Assembly: GCA_963576785.1 (NCBI GenBank)
Contig: OY756150.1
Span: 744,001 to 808,000, forward strand
Direction: 5' to 3'
DNA: 64,000 nucleotides
Source: Chlorophyllum brunneum
Lineage: Eukaryota > Basidiomycota > Agaricomycetes > Agaricales > Agaricaceae
Positions 1-11,421 of the stretch are shown in pieces; within the stretch, counting starts at the first letter, position 1, and each line of letters opens with the position of its first letter. Under the pieces are notes generated by a model. That model was not told the DNA's origin and did no database searches. It saw only the letters and a list, made by a program, of their open reading frames with translations. Both the position numbers and the translations under genes were made by a program.

Positions 1-3000
1 GTACGTGAGGGAAGAGTTTCCTGGCGCCGTCGTGGAGCCGGTCGGGAGGAGATATTGGAACGATGCTGGTGGTTGGTGTCGTAACTCGACTTTTTTTATG
101 TACATTGCTAATGATGGTCCTAGGTCTCGAGTTTGTAACACAATTGTGTGTTGAGGGAGATGGACGTGCCGCGACTATACTGGCTGCCTCGAATAAGTGC
201 GCATATGTCCCACCTTGATGGCTATTCTTGATGTTCGGACCTTTGTGCTTTAGGTATTATGCGCTCTCCGCTGCATGTGCATTGTTCAGATATTCTGAGA
301 GCCAACTTAATGTCCGGTTTGCGAGTAGCTCGTTAAGGATTCGGTATGTGGCTGTTGAGGGAACGATGATGATCGACCCGGAGACAGTGAAGAATCTGGA
401 GCTGGTGAAGAACGCTATGAATCGGAAGTCATCTCATACGCTCTTCGGGTATGCCATCCATTTTAATTAGGGATTAGATGCTGAGAAGGCCTGACGATAC
501 TAGGACTCTGAATTATACATTTACAGCAATGGGAGGGAGGCTGCTGAGAGTTAACATTCTTTCACCTCTAACGGGTGCGTAGCCCGGTTCCCCTAAGCGG
601 TTTGGGATGTGCACTGACCCGTATTTCGTAGACCACCAGGCGGTCGATGCTCGGCTTGACGTCGTTGCAGGTATGCTCCTCGATCTAGTCGCTCAGATGA
701 ACAGGGTTATCGATGCAAACTTAAAAGAGTTCATCCATCACGAAGATCGATTCACGGACGTCCGCGAAGCACTAAAGTCACTGAATAAAATGGATTTCGA
801 TAAGCTCATTGTCTCGGTTCGATTACTCGAGCCTATATCTGTTGTATAAGAACACCTCGCTGATGGCGGATGCTTCATTAGCTAGCTTCGTCCGAAGCTC
901 GACCTACATGTACCCCTAAAGGAGCGTCTTCGAGGGTATCCCAAATGCTCAATCTACGAACTTTAGTCAAGAACATCCCGGGCCTGAAGCGAGCTTTGAA
1001 CGGAAGTCAATCACAGCTCCTACAGATTGTTCATGAGGTATGCAAACTGTCCAGAATAAATAATGGTTGACACTTCCGTAGATGATTTCAGACGAGCGAC
1101 TGCCCGACATTGAGAAACTTGTTTGCGCGAATTTGAATGAGGAAACGATCGTCGCTAAGGTACTGTCCCTGCTGTCATATATCGAAATTACTGACACCCT
1201 CTAGGGTGGCATAGGAGGTGTAAACGCCCGCGTGTATGCGGTCCGAGTGAGCCAGACATCACTGGTTATTTTGACACGAATGATGACTATTCTCGAAAGG
1301 CAAATTGTAATAAACTGTTAGACGTCGCCCGCGAAACTTACAAGGAGAACGTCAGCGATATATATCTATTAAACAAGGCCCTTGCGGAAGAGCACGAACT
1401 GCCGATAACGTTGATGTATCAGGATAGCGGCTTTATCTTCGTACTCAAGAAAACTGCATTGCATGGCGAACTTCCAAGCGGATTTATCAACGTTTCCTCA
1501 CGCAAGGGAAAGTGGTTATTTTCGAGTATGGAGTTGGTAGGTTGTTAGCTGAGCTGACCGCTCATTCCGTTGACATTGCTTTCCTGATGGCAGAAGAAAC
1601 TGAATGCCAGGATGAAAGACGCTCTTGATGAGACTTTGATCCTCAGTGACAAGTTGCGTGGTGTCGCTTCCATTGAGGCACCCCTGACGGTGTATTCCAG
1701 AATAATCCAGGACCTTGTGTCAGAAATTGTAACCCATATTGGCGCATTGTACCAAGCTTCAGAAGCCGTCAGTTATTGTATTCATCGCGTGGTCGATTCT
1801 AAACCTAGACCCAATACAGGTTGCTCTCGTGGATATGCTATGGTCGTTTACTCATGCGTCAATCAGTAAGCTCAGATTTACCTGACGGTTAGGCTAGCTG
1901 ACGTGTATTCATGGCTTAGTGCGAAGTTACAGTGAGTCTCACCTTCACTTTGCAGTGACTGTTCTGACAGCGCATAGCCCGGCCTGAGTTTACTGGAACA
2001 CTGGCTATCAAATCCGGACGCCACCCCATCCTAGAGACCGTGCAAGCTACGGGGATTCTGGTACCAAATGATGTCTATTGCGATGATGCATCATCGTTCC
2101 AGGTCATACAGGGCCCAAAGCAAGCCACTTCCTATTATCCAGTGAATACTATCTGACGGATAAGCAGTATGTCCGGCAAAAGTACGTATTTGAGGCAGAT
2201 TGGTCTCCTGACAATCATGGCCATGTGTGGGTGCTTCGTCCCGGCGGAATATGCGAGTTTTCGGTCAGTCAGGTTCCAAGTTACTTCGACACTTTATTAA
2301 TTATAGTGGCAGTCTTCACGATGCTGTACTGACCAGGCTATCTAATGACGACGACCTGGAAAAAAGCCTCAGCACATTTGCTAGCGAGATGACAACCTCA
2401 GCCATGATCCTCGGTATGGCTACACCGATGTCTCTTGTTCTCGTAGATGAGCTAGGACGCGGGACATCCCCTCGAGATGGTATTGGTATATCCCATGCTA
2501 TTGCTGAAGCCTTGATCTCTGCTAAGGTGGGTGATAAGTCGTTTCTTGTCGAAGTTATCGAATATAAGACTAGCAAACGACAGTCATTCGTATTCTTCGC
2601 GACGTGAGCCGGGCTTTCTCCCCTTTGAGGCATTCAAATTTCAACAGGGCTTCAAGGCATTACAAGGAGCTAAGGACAACACTGTCACGCCAGCCTACAG
2701 TCATCAAGTGAGTAGCCCGACCATATAATACCGAGCGCTCTGAAGTAGACCAATACAGTCTTCATCTCTCTGTTCAGGTTTGTACTTTAATCTCTGCATG
2801 TCAGACCCAGCTGAGATGAACGCGTAGCAAACACGTAGAACGGCTTCGAACTTTGGCCTGACTTTCCGATACAAGTTGGTGTACAACGAATTCGGTGGCC
2901 TGACTGACACATGAATTGATAGGATTGTTGATGGTGCTTCGGAGGACTATGGGCATTACGGTACTTGACGCTCGTTTCTCTTCCAGCAGGACCGGCAGGA

Positions 3001-3324
3001 TTAAAGCACCATTAGGTCTGGAGCTTGCGCGACTCGCAGATTTACCTGAAGATGTTATCACCGAGGCGAGGAGGGTGGCTGAGCATCTAGCTCACGTCGG
3101 CGCTCAAAATGAAGAAGCAAGTGAGAGCAGCCAGATTGCAAAGCGCCGCAAGGCGCTACTAAGGGTGACTTTGACGTTTAGTCCCTACTTTTGTAACTCA
3201 TTGTTCCTACTAGCTTCAAACGCAGCTCACACAGGCCTATGAACACTCTGCTTTGCCGGATGAAGATCTCCGTACCTATGTGGGAAGGTTCAAGAACGAT
3301 ATCATTCGTGCTTTTATGCATTGA
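1..3324 (+). CDS. MSH4: MSH4, meiotic MutS homologue (5' end missing)
   Basis: MutS-family ATPase that, with MSH5, stabilises recombination intermediates in meiosis; it has no mismatch-repair role. The N-terminus lies outside the window. The reading enters at base 2 and continues through the connector/lever region, including [11 protein letters not shown] near 370 (family pattern iD..T..NLEl) and HTLFG. The Walker A motif GPNMSGKST appears once a GC-AG intron (2120-2167) is removed. Walker [13 protein letters not shown] lies near 2437-2475, followed by ATHYKEL across an intron and [13 protein letters not shown] near 3030. The last exon ends in IIRAFMH and a stop at 3322-3324. The similarity is to MSH4 rather than MSH2/6, because the order [14 protein letters not shown]...HTLFG matches it. 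There are many short introns. Exon borders before 2000 are approximate. Confidence 0.9.
2120..2167 (+). other. GC-AG intron inside the MSH4 Walker A codons
   Basis: The upstream exon reads Val-Ile-Gln-Gly-Pro plus AA, then gcaagcc. The next usable acceptor is aag-cag before TATGTCC. Removing the 48 nt joins AA to T and gives Asn-Met-Ser-Gly-Lys-Ser-Thr, the exact MutS P-loop. No GT donor nearby gives this reading, and reading through meets an in-frame stop at the TGA near 2156. The borders are seen in the sequence; splicing is inferred. Confidence 0.75.
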
Positions 3325-3517
3325 TCCACAAGGGCCGTAGCAACTATGTACAATCGTTCAAATGTTACGATACATGCATCCTGTTCATCAATCCTAATAC
3401 CATTACAAATGTACTTGAGGAGAAATTCCAAACCCGAGCAGGAATCATTCAACCTGACAATCGCTTTCCTGTCATCACCCGGTCATTCAATCCCTGGTCA
3501 TGCGTCATGATCGTAAT

Positions 3518-4596
3518 TCAATTTGAGGGAGAGTCAGGCTTGTGGATGGAGGAGCTGGCAGCGCCTGCGCCGTCGTTAGCGGCTTCGTTGGCAGCTTTCT
3601 CTGCCAGGTATTTCTTCTGGTTGATACCAAACTCGACCCGTGCTACTGTGAAGTTGAATGTGGATAGCGTCAGACCCATCTGCCTTCGAACCCTCGACTC
3701 CCAGCCCTGGGGAAGCCGTTCTTCAAGCAGAATAGGCTCGAGATCCTTGATGCGCCCACCGAAGATTGTAAGAAGTGTCGATGAACTAGCGCATAACAAC
3801 TGTTAGTCAAGTGAGGGATGCTATGCACCAAGATAGCCACTAACTTGGAACTTCCAAACATGCGATGGAAGAAGTCGAGGCTGAAGTCCTTGTTACGCTC
3901 GCGCGCATCAGCACGGCGTTTGGAAGAGTATTTCGAAAGGTCTTTGATGGTTAGGAGAGGATTTCCATCCTTGTCCTTGCCTGTAGCGCTTTCAAGGAGC
4001 CCTTTAACATATTCGATGTGGGGTTTGCTTTGGTCCGGGCAGAGAGCAGTGTCCTCGCCTATTGATCGATTAGGTTATCGAATTCTTATGGGGAAGAATA
4101 GACAAGATGTGTTGTGACTCACGACAAAGAGAAGCATCGTGTTCAATACCGTTGTGCAGATCAAGCTCCTGGAGATCAAAGGTGTCTTTGTTGTAGTTCT
4201 TGTTCAACATTTTGGCAGAGAAATTGGGGACGAAGTAACAGAAGCTCGGTGAAAAGTTGTAGGTGGCGCGAATTAGTCTACCCATTTCTTTGAACTGTAT
4301 GTTTTTCCCGTCATGAGGAAGAATACCTGGAAGGGGGTACGATGAGGAGAGTTTGATTTGCGGGAGAAACAGGAAGACTTACCATGATTTGCCATGGCAT
4401 TCAATGCGGGGCACGAGCATCGGCTGTCTCCCTCGCCAGGGGGGACGTATTCAGGCCAATTTCCATCATAACCAAGGTGACCTTTTGGCGTAACATGACC
4501 CTCCCGCCTGTTCGGTGTTACGAGGTTGATAACACTCAAACTCACATCCCACGTGAAGAATGCGATGTCATGAACAATTTTGAAAAGAACGAACAT
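3518..4596 (-). CDS. Heme-thiolate peroxygenase/chloroperoxidase family, copy 1
   Basis: This is a PF01328-type heme-thiolate peroxidase (unspecific peroxygenase family), which uses peroxide to oxygenate or halogenate organic substrates. Four exons give about 300 residues. Exon 1 carries an N-terminal hydrophobic stretch (FKIVHDIAFFTWDVSL) in place of a classic cleavable signal peptide, then SRCSCPALNAMANHG, whose second Cys is the expected heme ligand. Exon 2 continues GILPHDGKN and ends with the acid-base block LHNGIEHDASL, completed as CRED across an intron. Exon 3 has KRRADARERNKDFSLDF, and exon 4 ends in a low-complexity Ala/Ser tail. The residue before the ligand Cys is Ser where secreted peroxygenases have Pro (PCP). 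It is a tandem paralogue of the gene at 5578-6773. Substrate unknown. Confidence 0.87.
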
Positions 4597-4684
4597 CGTT
4601 CAGCTTGTTTCCGTTCGTCAGGAACTCGGTGGGAGGGTGGGAGATGAGTGGAAGAAAGAGAACAGCCAGAATTCTTTACGGTTA

Positions 4685-4690
4685 CTTATA
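4685..4690 (-). promoter_or_regulatory. TATA-like box for peroxygenase copy 1
   Basis: The minus strand reads GCTATAAGTAAC about 90 nt upstream of the ATG at 4596. Position and sequence suit a core promoter; there is no other evidence. Confidence 0.35.
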
Positions 4691-4860
4691 GCAGTCCTAA
4701 CCCATTTCTATGAAGGGGGGAACCGAACAAGCCTACTCCAGAGCTTAATTGGGGATACAATATTGCAACGGCTTCGCCTCGAGGTGTGATTGGCGCGCTA
4801 AATAAGGGACAGCCGTGGGTAAGATGATGTGCGGTGGCTAAGCCTATGTGTGGGTTGGGC

Positions 4861-5193
4861 CTAATAAGACACAACCAAGATATTCCGAGTGATTTTCAGG
4901 TATATCCCACCCCCGCTGGTGTATAGTGGTGGAGATTCTAGTGGAGTATCTTGATTATCCAATCGATAGTTATTTACGAAGCTGATCGACACTGGACCGA
5001 CATATCCGGAATCAATGGCCAGGAAGTATCCTTGTTCGCTTCCGCAAACCCAAGAGCTGATCGCCCTGGTAGTGGTTATTTTTCGCCATTGGAACAGATT
5101 GGAACGTAGGACCAAAGCCCGATATTGCCCGCCGCTTGGACCAGGGCCAGTGTTACCGACACCGACAACGGGGTGACCATTGATGAAGCCCAT
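4861..5193 (-). CDS. Orphan ORF between the peroxygenase copies
   Basis: Not recognised. From the first ATG the frame gives about 110 residues beginning MGFINGHPVVGVGN, with a Gly-rich start (GPGPSGG), a single Cys and no membrane segment. An apparent 3' splice site lies just upstream (near 5214) and a GTAAGT donor near 5250. That suggests an earlier exon encoding VVESTRSK, but this frame meets a stop about 50 nt further up, so a complete gene could not be built. It may be a fungal-specific gene with missed upstream exons, a remnant, or chance. The frame has reasonable composition but no family support. Confidence 0.3.
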   Translation of the reverse strand: MGFINGHPVVGVGNTGPGPSGGQYRALVLRSNLFQWRKITTTRAISSWVCGSEQGYFLAIDSGYVGPVSISFVNNYRLDNQDTPLESPPLYTSGGGIYLKITRNILVVSY

Positions 5194-5208
5194 AATATGC
5201 GCGTGCAA

Positions 5209-5577
5209 CGCGAACTGTCGGAGAGACTAAGTTTAGGATGATAAAAGTAATACTTACTTGGACCTCGTACTCTCGACCACTGAGTACTCAGCCAAACAGA
5301 TCGTTCATCTCGCCATGCCCATTGAATCTACAAAGGCCAAAGCGCTATTCCACGTTAGTTACTCACAACCCAAACGAACTCCCGGGCGCCCAGATTCTAG
5401 TCAACTTGAAATAGCTCTTCAGCTGCACTCGCAATTCATGACGCCGACAAGGAAATGCTATAAATAGCTTAAATCTCTTCGTAGACACAAGTTAGATTCC
5501 TCGATAATCCCAATACCACGATGCATAAGGACCTGTATAAACCCACACTTGGTAGCTTCCAAAGCTTACTCATCCAT
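5209..5577. other. Spacer upstream of the orphan ORF
   Basis: This stretch holds the possible extra exon of the orphan ORF (about 5250-5300, minus) and the 3' flank of peroxygenase copy 2. Nothing else is recognised. Confidence 0.4.
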
Positions 5578-6773
5578 CTACTCGACGTCGATTAATTTGG
5601 CTGGCGTATCCGTCCCGGGTGCATCTCCTGGTACACTTGCTCTCTCAACTACCGCCGAGCTCGTACCAGCTTCTACGGCCTCGGTAGCCTTCTTTTTCTC
5701 TCGCAAATATTTCTTTTCGCTAATCCCCAACTCTACTTTACCCGTCGTCAAGTTGAATTGTGCCAAGGTGATACCTAAACGTTGTCGTGTTTTCGGTTCC
5801 CAGTGTTCAGGGAGTCGTTCCTCTAGTAACAAGATTTCGAGGTCTTTGACCCGGCCACCGAATATGACTACGAGAGTTGATGCACTGGCGATATTATATC
5901 AGCATGTTGGGAGATATATAAAATAAAGGGCACACGACTGACTTGATACTACCAAATATCTTGTGTTGAAAGTCGAGTGAGAAAGATTTGTTGTAACCAC
6001 GAGCATCGGCGCGACGTTTGGATGAGAACTTGGAGATATCGCCGGTGGTGAGAATGGGGCTTCCGTCTTTGTCTTTCTCGGATGCACATGCTAAGAGTTC
6101 CTTGATGTAACCAACATGAGGTTTACTTTGATCTGGTTCAAGTGCGCTGTCTTCACCTGTATGGATCACGTCATTTTTTCGAATGTTAATTTTGACACAT
6201 CAAATGGAAGATGAGAAAAAACAATGGTGAAAAGGGTTAGACTGAGAGAAAACCAAGAGATAGGGGGTGGGATGAGAATCACGAATAGAGGAGTTGCTCA
6301 CGGACGAGGGAAGCATCATGTTCGATTCCATTGTGCAGATCGAGTTCTTCAAGATCAATCGTATTCTTGCCGTAGCTCTTGTGTAACATCTGAGCAGCGT
6401 AATGGGGCACGAAATAACAAAAAGTTTGAGAGAAATTGTATGTCGCGTGGACGACGCGGCCTATTTCCTTGAACTGGATATTCTTGCCATCGCGGGGCAA
6501 AATTCCTGAGCATTCTAATGTAACGAAACGATCCAGATGATGATGAGTGATATACTCACCGTGGTTGGCCAGTGCATTCAGGGCGGGGCATGAACACCGG
6601 CTATCTCCCTTCTGGGGAGCGATATATTCTGGCCATTCACCGCCAAAGCCTGGATGACCGTTAGGTACGACGTGGCCGATGCGTTTGTTGGGAGTTACGA
6701 GGTTGACGGCTGTTAGACTTATGTCCCATGCGAAGAATACGAGGTCGTGAACGATCTTGAAGAGGATATTCAT
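5578..6773 (-). CDS. Heme-thiolate peroxygenase/chloroperoxidase family, copy 2
   Basis: Same family and exon plan as the copy at 3518-4596. Exon 1 (from ATG 6773) has the hydrophobic N-terminus FKIVHDLVFFAWDISL and the heme-ligand block SRCSCPALNALANHG. Exon 2 has GILPRDGKN and LHNGIEHDASL, completed as VRED across an intron. Exon 3 has KRRADARGYNKSFSLDF. Exon 4 has FGGRVKDLEILLLEERLPE and a divergent Thr/Ala-rich tail ending in LIDVE. The two copies match closely in the core and differ in the tail, as expected for a tandem duplication followed by drift. The key Cys and the EHD acid-base residues are present, so the enzyme should be active. Localisation is probably membrane-associated or intracellular rather than freely secreted (inference). 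Confidence 0.87.
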
Positions 6774-6820
6774 TAGGAGCGTAGGTGGGAGGTGTTGTTG
6801 GAAGAGGTGCGGGTAAAGGG

Positions 6821-6827
6821 TTTTATA
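6821..6827 (-). promoter_or_regulatory. TATA box for peroxygenase copy 2
   Basis: The minus strand reads CTGTATAAAACCC, with TATAAAA about 50 nt upstream of the ATG at 6773. It is a good core-promoter match at a suitable distance. Confidence 0.5.
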
Positions 6828-7246
6828 CAGGAGACCATTCAGTTGTTGCTTGTGTTACGTCACTGGGAAAGATCTGCCAGCATTATTGACCATAGTAAGT
6901 GCGGCAGGAGCGTCATGTTGACCGTATTTTTAGAACAGCTAATAGATAGAGAAAAACCAATCAGGAAGAGAAAAGCCGGTGGTTCCAACTTCCAAATAAT
7001 GTCAGGACGGAGAAATTCGATGGCCGTGGTCTAAAACTGAGGTTGAATGTTATCCAAACGAGATTTCTGCGAATGTAGATGACAGAGGACTGCAAATTCA
7101 TATCTATCACGACGAGTGACCCGGAAACATGTCGCCACAGGACGGGCCGTCGAGAGCATACGGGGGATGACAAATGTGATATATTCCGAAGGTCCGAACC
7201 GGATATCGTCGTTCTCAGGCAGTCTTCCCTGTTCTCAACAAACACC
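6828..7246. other. Divergent spacer between peroxygenase copy 2 and the Nudix gene
   Basis: This is the shared upstream region of two divergent genes. It contains an in-frame ATG at 7079 that would add 56 residues to the Nudix protein; the later ATG is preferred. No other element is recognised. Confidence 0.5.
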
Positions 7247-8536
7247 ATGTCATCGGAGACGGGGCTCTCATTCCTCGATCTTGTCAATCTTTGCGATAAT
7301 GTGCACATTCCGCCCAATGGGCAAGTTGCACTAGATGCAACAGGGTTTGATGCAGAGAAGCTCGTGCCGCTATATCTAACAGAGTCACCGAAAAGTGCTA
7401 TCATAGGGCTCTTACGACCTGTTATAGTTGAGCAACTCCAGGTCGAGAATGCTAGAAGTAGAAAAGAGGGTCTGAGAGAGCTGTGGGATATTAGAGTGGA
7501 CGAAAGTGAGTTTAGGCTACTGAAGAGCGGGAGGGTAGGACCGAGTGTGAGTTTTAGAGCGTGGTGCGATACGTCGACTAAGCGTACAGAGGCGATGAGG
7601 GAGTTGTGCGAGAGGTGGAGGGACAGTGGGTTGTTTGGAGGTGTGTGTGGGCCGACAAAGTGGAGAGGAGAGTTGTATCCCATCTATGCGGACCCATTTG
7701 GTGTGCATGATCATCCGAACCAAGGGGGGGACGAGAGCAAGCTGAATTTTGTGTTTGAGATGGAGAGGTCTGCGTGTGCATTGTTCGGGGCTGTTACTTA
7801 TGGAGTGCACATGAGTATATATACCGAAGAGGTGGACGAGGGAAATAGAAGGATCAGTATATGGGTGCCGACGAGGGCAAAGACGAAGCAAACGTATGTG
7901 GACTTGTTGAGTAGACAGCTCGGTTCTGACAATTAAGACAGGTTCCCAGGCCTGCTAGACAACACTGTGGCTGGGGGGATCCCAAGTGGGATGGGGGTAT
8001 TTGAGTCTCTGGTCAAAGAGTGTATGGAAGAAGCTAGCCTCGAAGCTGGGATTGTGCACAAATATGCGCGATCAGCTGGGGCGGTCAGCTATTTCTACAG
8101 GTGTGTGGTTTGCCGCCGAAAGTCGGGCGCTGACGGAATGAAATGCAGAACATCAAAGGGGTGGCTGCAACCCGAAGTAGAGTATGTGTATGAAATTGCG
8201 ATTCCTGCGGGAGCGGATGGGTCAATGTTTACGCCTCGGCCTCTGGACGGAGAGGTCGAGTGCTTTGAAGTAAGGAGAGCGTTACGGCGCCAAGGCGATG
8301 CTGACTGTGTCTAGCTAATGAACCAAGACAAGGTGACTGAGAGGCTCCGCGCTGGAGCGTTCAAGCCCAATTGCGGACTGGGTACGTAGTGCGCTGTGGC
8401 GACGACGTTGGACTGACGCAGGACAGTGCTGATAGAGCTGATGATACGGCTGGGGTACCTCACAGCCGAGAACGAGCCCGGGTTGATGGAGATTGTGAGT
8501 CGGGTGCACGGCAGGTTTAGGTACGAAATGTGGTAG
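7247..8536 (+). CDS. Nudix hydrolase, thiamine-pyrophosphokinase-related (DUF4743 type)
   Basis: The family resembles plant and fungal Nudix hydrolases with an N-terminal DUF4743 domain, which hydrolyse nucleotide-diphosphate derivatives; oxo- and oxy-thiamine diphosphates are reported substrates of relatives. Start ATG 7247 gives MSSETGLSFLDLVNLCDN, like family N-termini, in an A-rich context. The domain border reads ISIWVPTRAKTKQT, then across an intron FPGLLDNTVAGGIPSGMG. The Nudix box is split only by unrelated introns: G-(x5)-E-(x7)-CMEEAS, with the REXXEE-like core read as KECMEEAS. Further introns interrupt FYRTSKGW, CFELMNQ and CGLVLIE. The C-terminus ends RFRYEMW. The first Arg of the canonical REXXEE is Lys here, so activity may be altered. 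Downstream is LCB2 in the same direction, 124 nt away. Confidence 0.85.
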
Positions 8537-8660
8537 TCATATGAATGATGAAACACGGGTGTTTCGCCGGCATTAGGGGTCTTGGTGTGGGAATGTCGCC
8601 CGCGACCCTCTCCGCCACTTCTTCTCGCTGCTCGTCGTCCAGAGGCCCGTGTCCACGACG

Positions 8661-10910
8661 ATGACCCTCGCCACCCCCCTCCCCTCGTCCCCCATGGCCC
8701 TCGCAAAGCCCTCCTTTCTCAGGAAACGCCCCTCCCAGCACCTCTCCACCCCAATGCCCTCCGCTGCCTCCTACCTCAACGCTCTCAGCCAGGCAGATGC
8801 TCGCGCTCGCAACCAGAATATCTCTCCACGTTCCCCCACCTCCACCCCCGCCCTCTCTCTCTCCTCTTCCGTCACCTCGTCCTCCGAAGACACCGTCCTC
8901 AATGAAGACGGTATTCAGTTTGACAACGCAGACGGCCTCGCCCTCCCACCGCGTCCCCCCACTTCTGAACAGGTCTTCACCACCGTCCACACAGAGTTTG
9001 GCCACTGCGCCGACGAGAGCTACCGCCTCACCTCTGCACACGTCCCTGGCACCCAGGTCCCCGCCCATGTCGAACACGACCCGCCCTACTATATTCTCTT
9101 CTCCACATACATCAGCTACCTCATCCTAATCTGCCTCGGCCACGTGCGCGACTTTGTTGGAAAGCGTCTCCACGCCTCTGCCTACACCCACTTGATACCC
9201 AAAGACGTGAGTTTTCCCTTCTCTTCCCCCTGCCTCGCAACCATCCTATCCTCTCCCGTCTCTGCCCTCCCCTACCGCGGTTCATCAAACAAAAACAAAA
9301 AACAAAAACGCCACATTGCTGACCTTGGATTTCTCCTCTCTTCCAGGGTTATGCACCTCTCAACTCGGACTTTGATTCGTTCTATACCCGCCGTCTCAAG
9401 ACTCGTCTGGACGAGTGCTTCTCTCAACCTGTCACTGGAGTAGCTGGTCGTACCATCGTCCTTCTTGACCGTATCTCCCCCGACTACAATCACACCCAGA
9501 TCTTCACTGGCAATCGCACACGAGCCCTCAACATCTCCTCCTACAATTACCTCGGATTCGCCCAAGCCCGCGGTGGATGTGCGGATGCCGTAGAAGAGTC
9601 CATCAGGCGGTATGGCATTTCGACATGCGGCACCAGACTCACCGGTGGTTCCAACGATCTCCACACCACCGGCGAGGCCCTTGTCGCCAAATTTGTTGGC
9701 ATGGAAGATGCCCTTATCAGTTCCATGGGTTTCGCCACCAATTCCACCTTCATCCCTGCCCTGGTTGGGAAGGGTTGTTTGGTGATTTCGGACGAGCTCA
9801 ACCATGCTTCTATCCGTTTCGGCGTGAGGCTCAGCGGGGCAAACGTCAGGATGTTCAAGCATAATGACATGAACAGCCTGGAATCGCTCTTACGGGAAGT
9901 GATCAGCCAGGGTCAACCTAAAACCCATCGGCCTTGGAAAAAAATTCTCCTAATCGTCGAGGGTCTTTACTCAATGGAGGGTACCCTGGCCAATCTACCG
10001 GCCATCATCGAACTCAAGAAGAAATACAAGGTACGCCCTTATATGATTGTCAGCCCTTCCAGACCACTAACCCCATACGTAGTTCTACCTCTTCGTCGAC
10101 GAGGCTCATTCTATTGGTGCTCTCGGACCTCATGGGCGCGGTGTAGCGGACTATTTCGGTATCAACCCCAGGTCCATCGATCTTCTTATGGGGACCTTCA
10201 CAAAGTCCTTTGGCGCTGCTGGTGGTTACATCGCAGGAAACAAGGACCTTGTCGACCGCCTTAGAGTCCAGGGTCACTCTGGTGCCTATGCTGAAGCCAT
10301 GACTCCCGCCGTTCTCACCCAAGTCATCGCCAGCATGGCTAGTATCATGGGCGTTGCTGTTCTTTCAATGGGCCCTTCATCCTCCACCAGCACTCTCCGC
10401 CTCTCTTCTGCCCCCAACTCCACAATTGAGGAAGAGTATTCACATCCAGGACCTGTACCACCTAGTGCTCTTCCATCATGGCTCACACTCCCACCGGCTC
10501 TTTCATCCGGTTCTGAAGGATCAACCCGCTTGCGCCGCCTCGCATTCAACTCGCGGTACCTCCATAATGGTCTAAACAAACTCGGGTTTATCACTTACGG
10601 CCATCCTGCTTCGCCTATCGTGCCATTGTTATTGTTCAATCCTGGGAAAATGAACATGTTCCATAGAATGATGAAAGATAGGCAGACGCCAATTGTGGTT
10701 GTGGTTGTTGCTTATCCTGCAACACCACTTGTGACGAGTCGAGTTAGATTTTGTGTTAGTGCGGCACATACAAAGGAGGATGTGGATACGGTTTTGAGGG
10801 CTTGTGACGAGATTGGGGATGTCCTTGATTTGAAGCATGGAGTTCAAATGGGTGAGAGGTGGAGTATCGATGACATTTGTGAGAGGGCAGTGGAGGTTGC
10901 TGCCATGTGA
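8661..10910 (+). CDS. LCB2: Serine palmitoyltransferase subunit 2 (LCB2)
   Basis: This PLP-dependent subunit of the ER enzyme condenses L-serine with palmitoyl-CoA, the first step of sphingolipid synthesis. Three exons (introns 9207-9346 and 10031-10082) encode about 685 residues. The Ser/Pro-rich N-terminus is long. A membrane-proximal stretch (YYILFSTYISYLILICLG) precedes the catalytic domain. The alpha-oxoamine synthase features are SSYNYLGFA, GTRLTGGSNDLHTTGE, FVDEAHSIGALGPHGRG and the PLP lysine in GTFTKSFGAAGGYIAG. The C-terminal domain has a Ser/Pro-rich insert around GPSSSTSTLRLSSAPN, then SRVRFCVSAAHT. The frame stays open upstream to a GTG at 8649, but the first in-frame ATG is 8661. 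LCB1 is not in the window. All catalytic motifs are intact. Confidence 0.95.
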
Positions 10911-11421
10911 AGGAATGTGTAATGCAGTGTTTGGTGGGGTGGGTAGCAGTAGAGGGTTGACGCAGTGCTTCGTTAATCGTTGTATATGTCACTTCTTGGA
11001 TGTCCTGACGATGTGTTGGCGATGTCTCTTCTGCTCTCGTGATCCCAACGGTCTTGGTAGTAACGAAAACGAAGCTTTGGCTCTTTATTCTTTCTATTTT
11101 ATTCCTCCACAAGATAAACATTCCAACCACATTTCTTGGTTTTCATGAGATCACAACTAGGGACCTGGTATCTAGTTGCTGGTAGATGTTTTGCTCTCTT
11201 TTTGCTAGTAGATAGATCGTATCTTTATTCAAATTTTCCCGTTCTCAAAGGAGAAAACAAATGGAATAAGCATGTTCCGATATAAATTAACGATTAATAT
11301 GGGTTACATATGATACGATACCATGAGAAGTGGTAAAAGTTTTCGGAGAGTAGGTGCCGACTCGGTAAATTCGGCACTGATCCACAAATCAAACATGACA
11401 TCCGACCTCGTGTAGGTTCAT
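10911..11421. other. Convergent 3' spacer between LCB2 and desaturase 1
   Basis: Two genes end here facing each other. The AT-rich middle (about 11090-11330) is consistent with two 3' UTRs. No coding signal was found. Confidence 0.6.

Noticed and set aside
6961..7683. 240-codon minus-strand frame
   Set aside because: Antisense of the Nudix gene's first exon; composition is Ser-rich without motifs.
8517..9077. Long Gly-rich minus-strand frame
   Set aside because: Antisense shadow of the Ser/Pro-rich first exon of LCB2.
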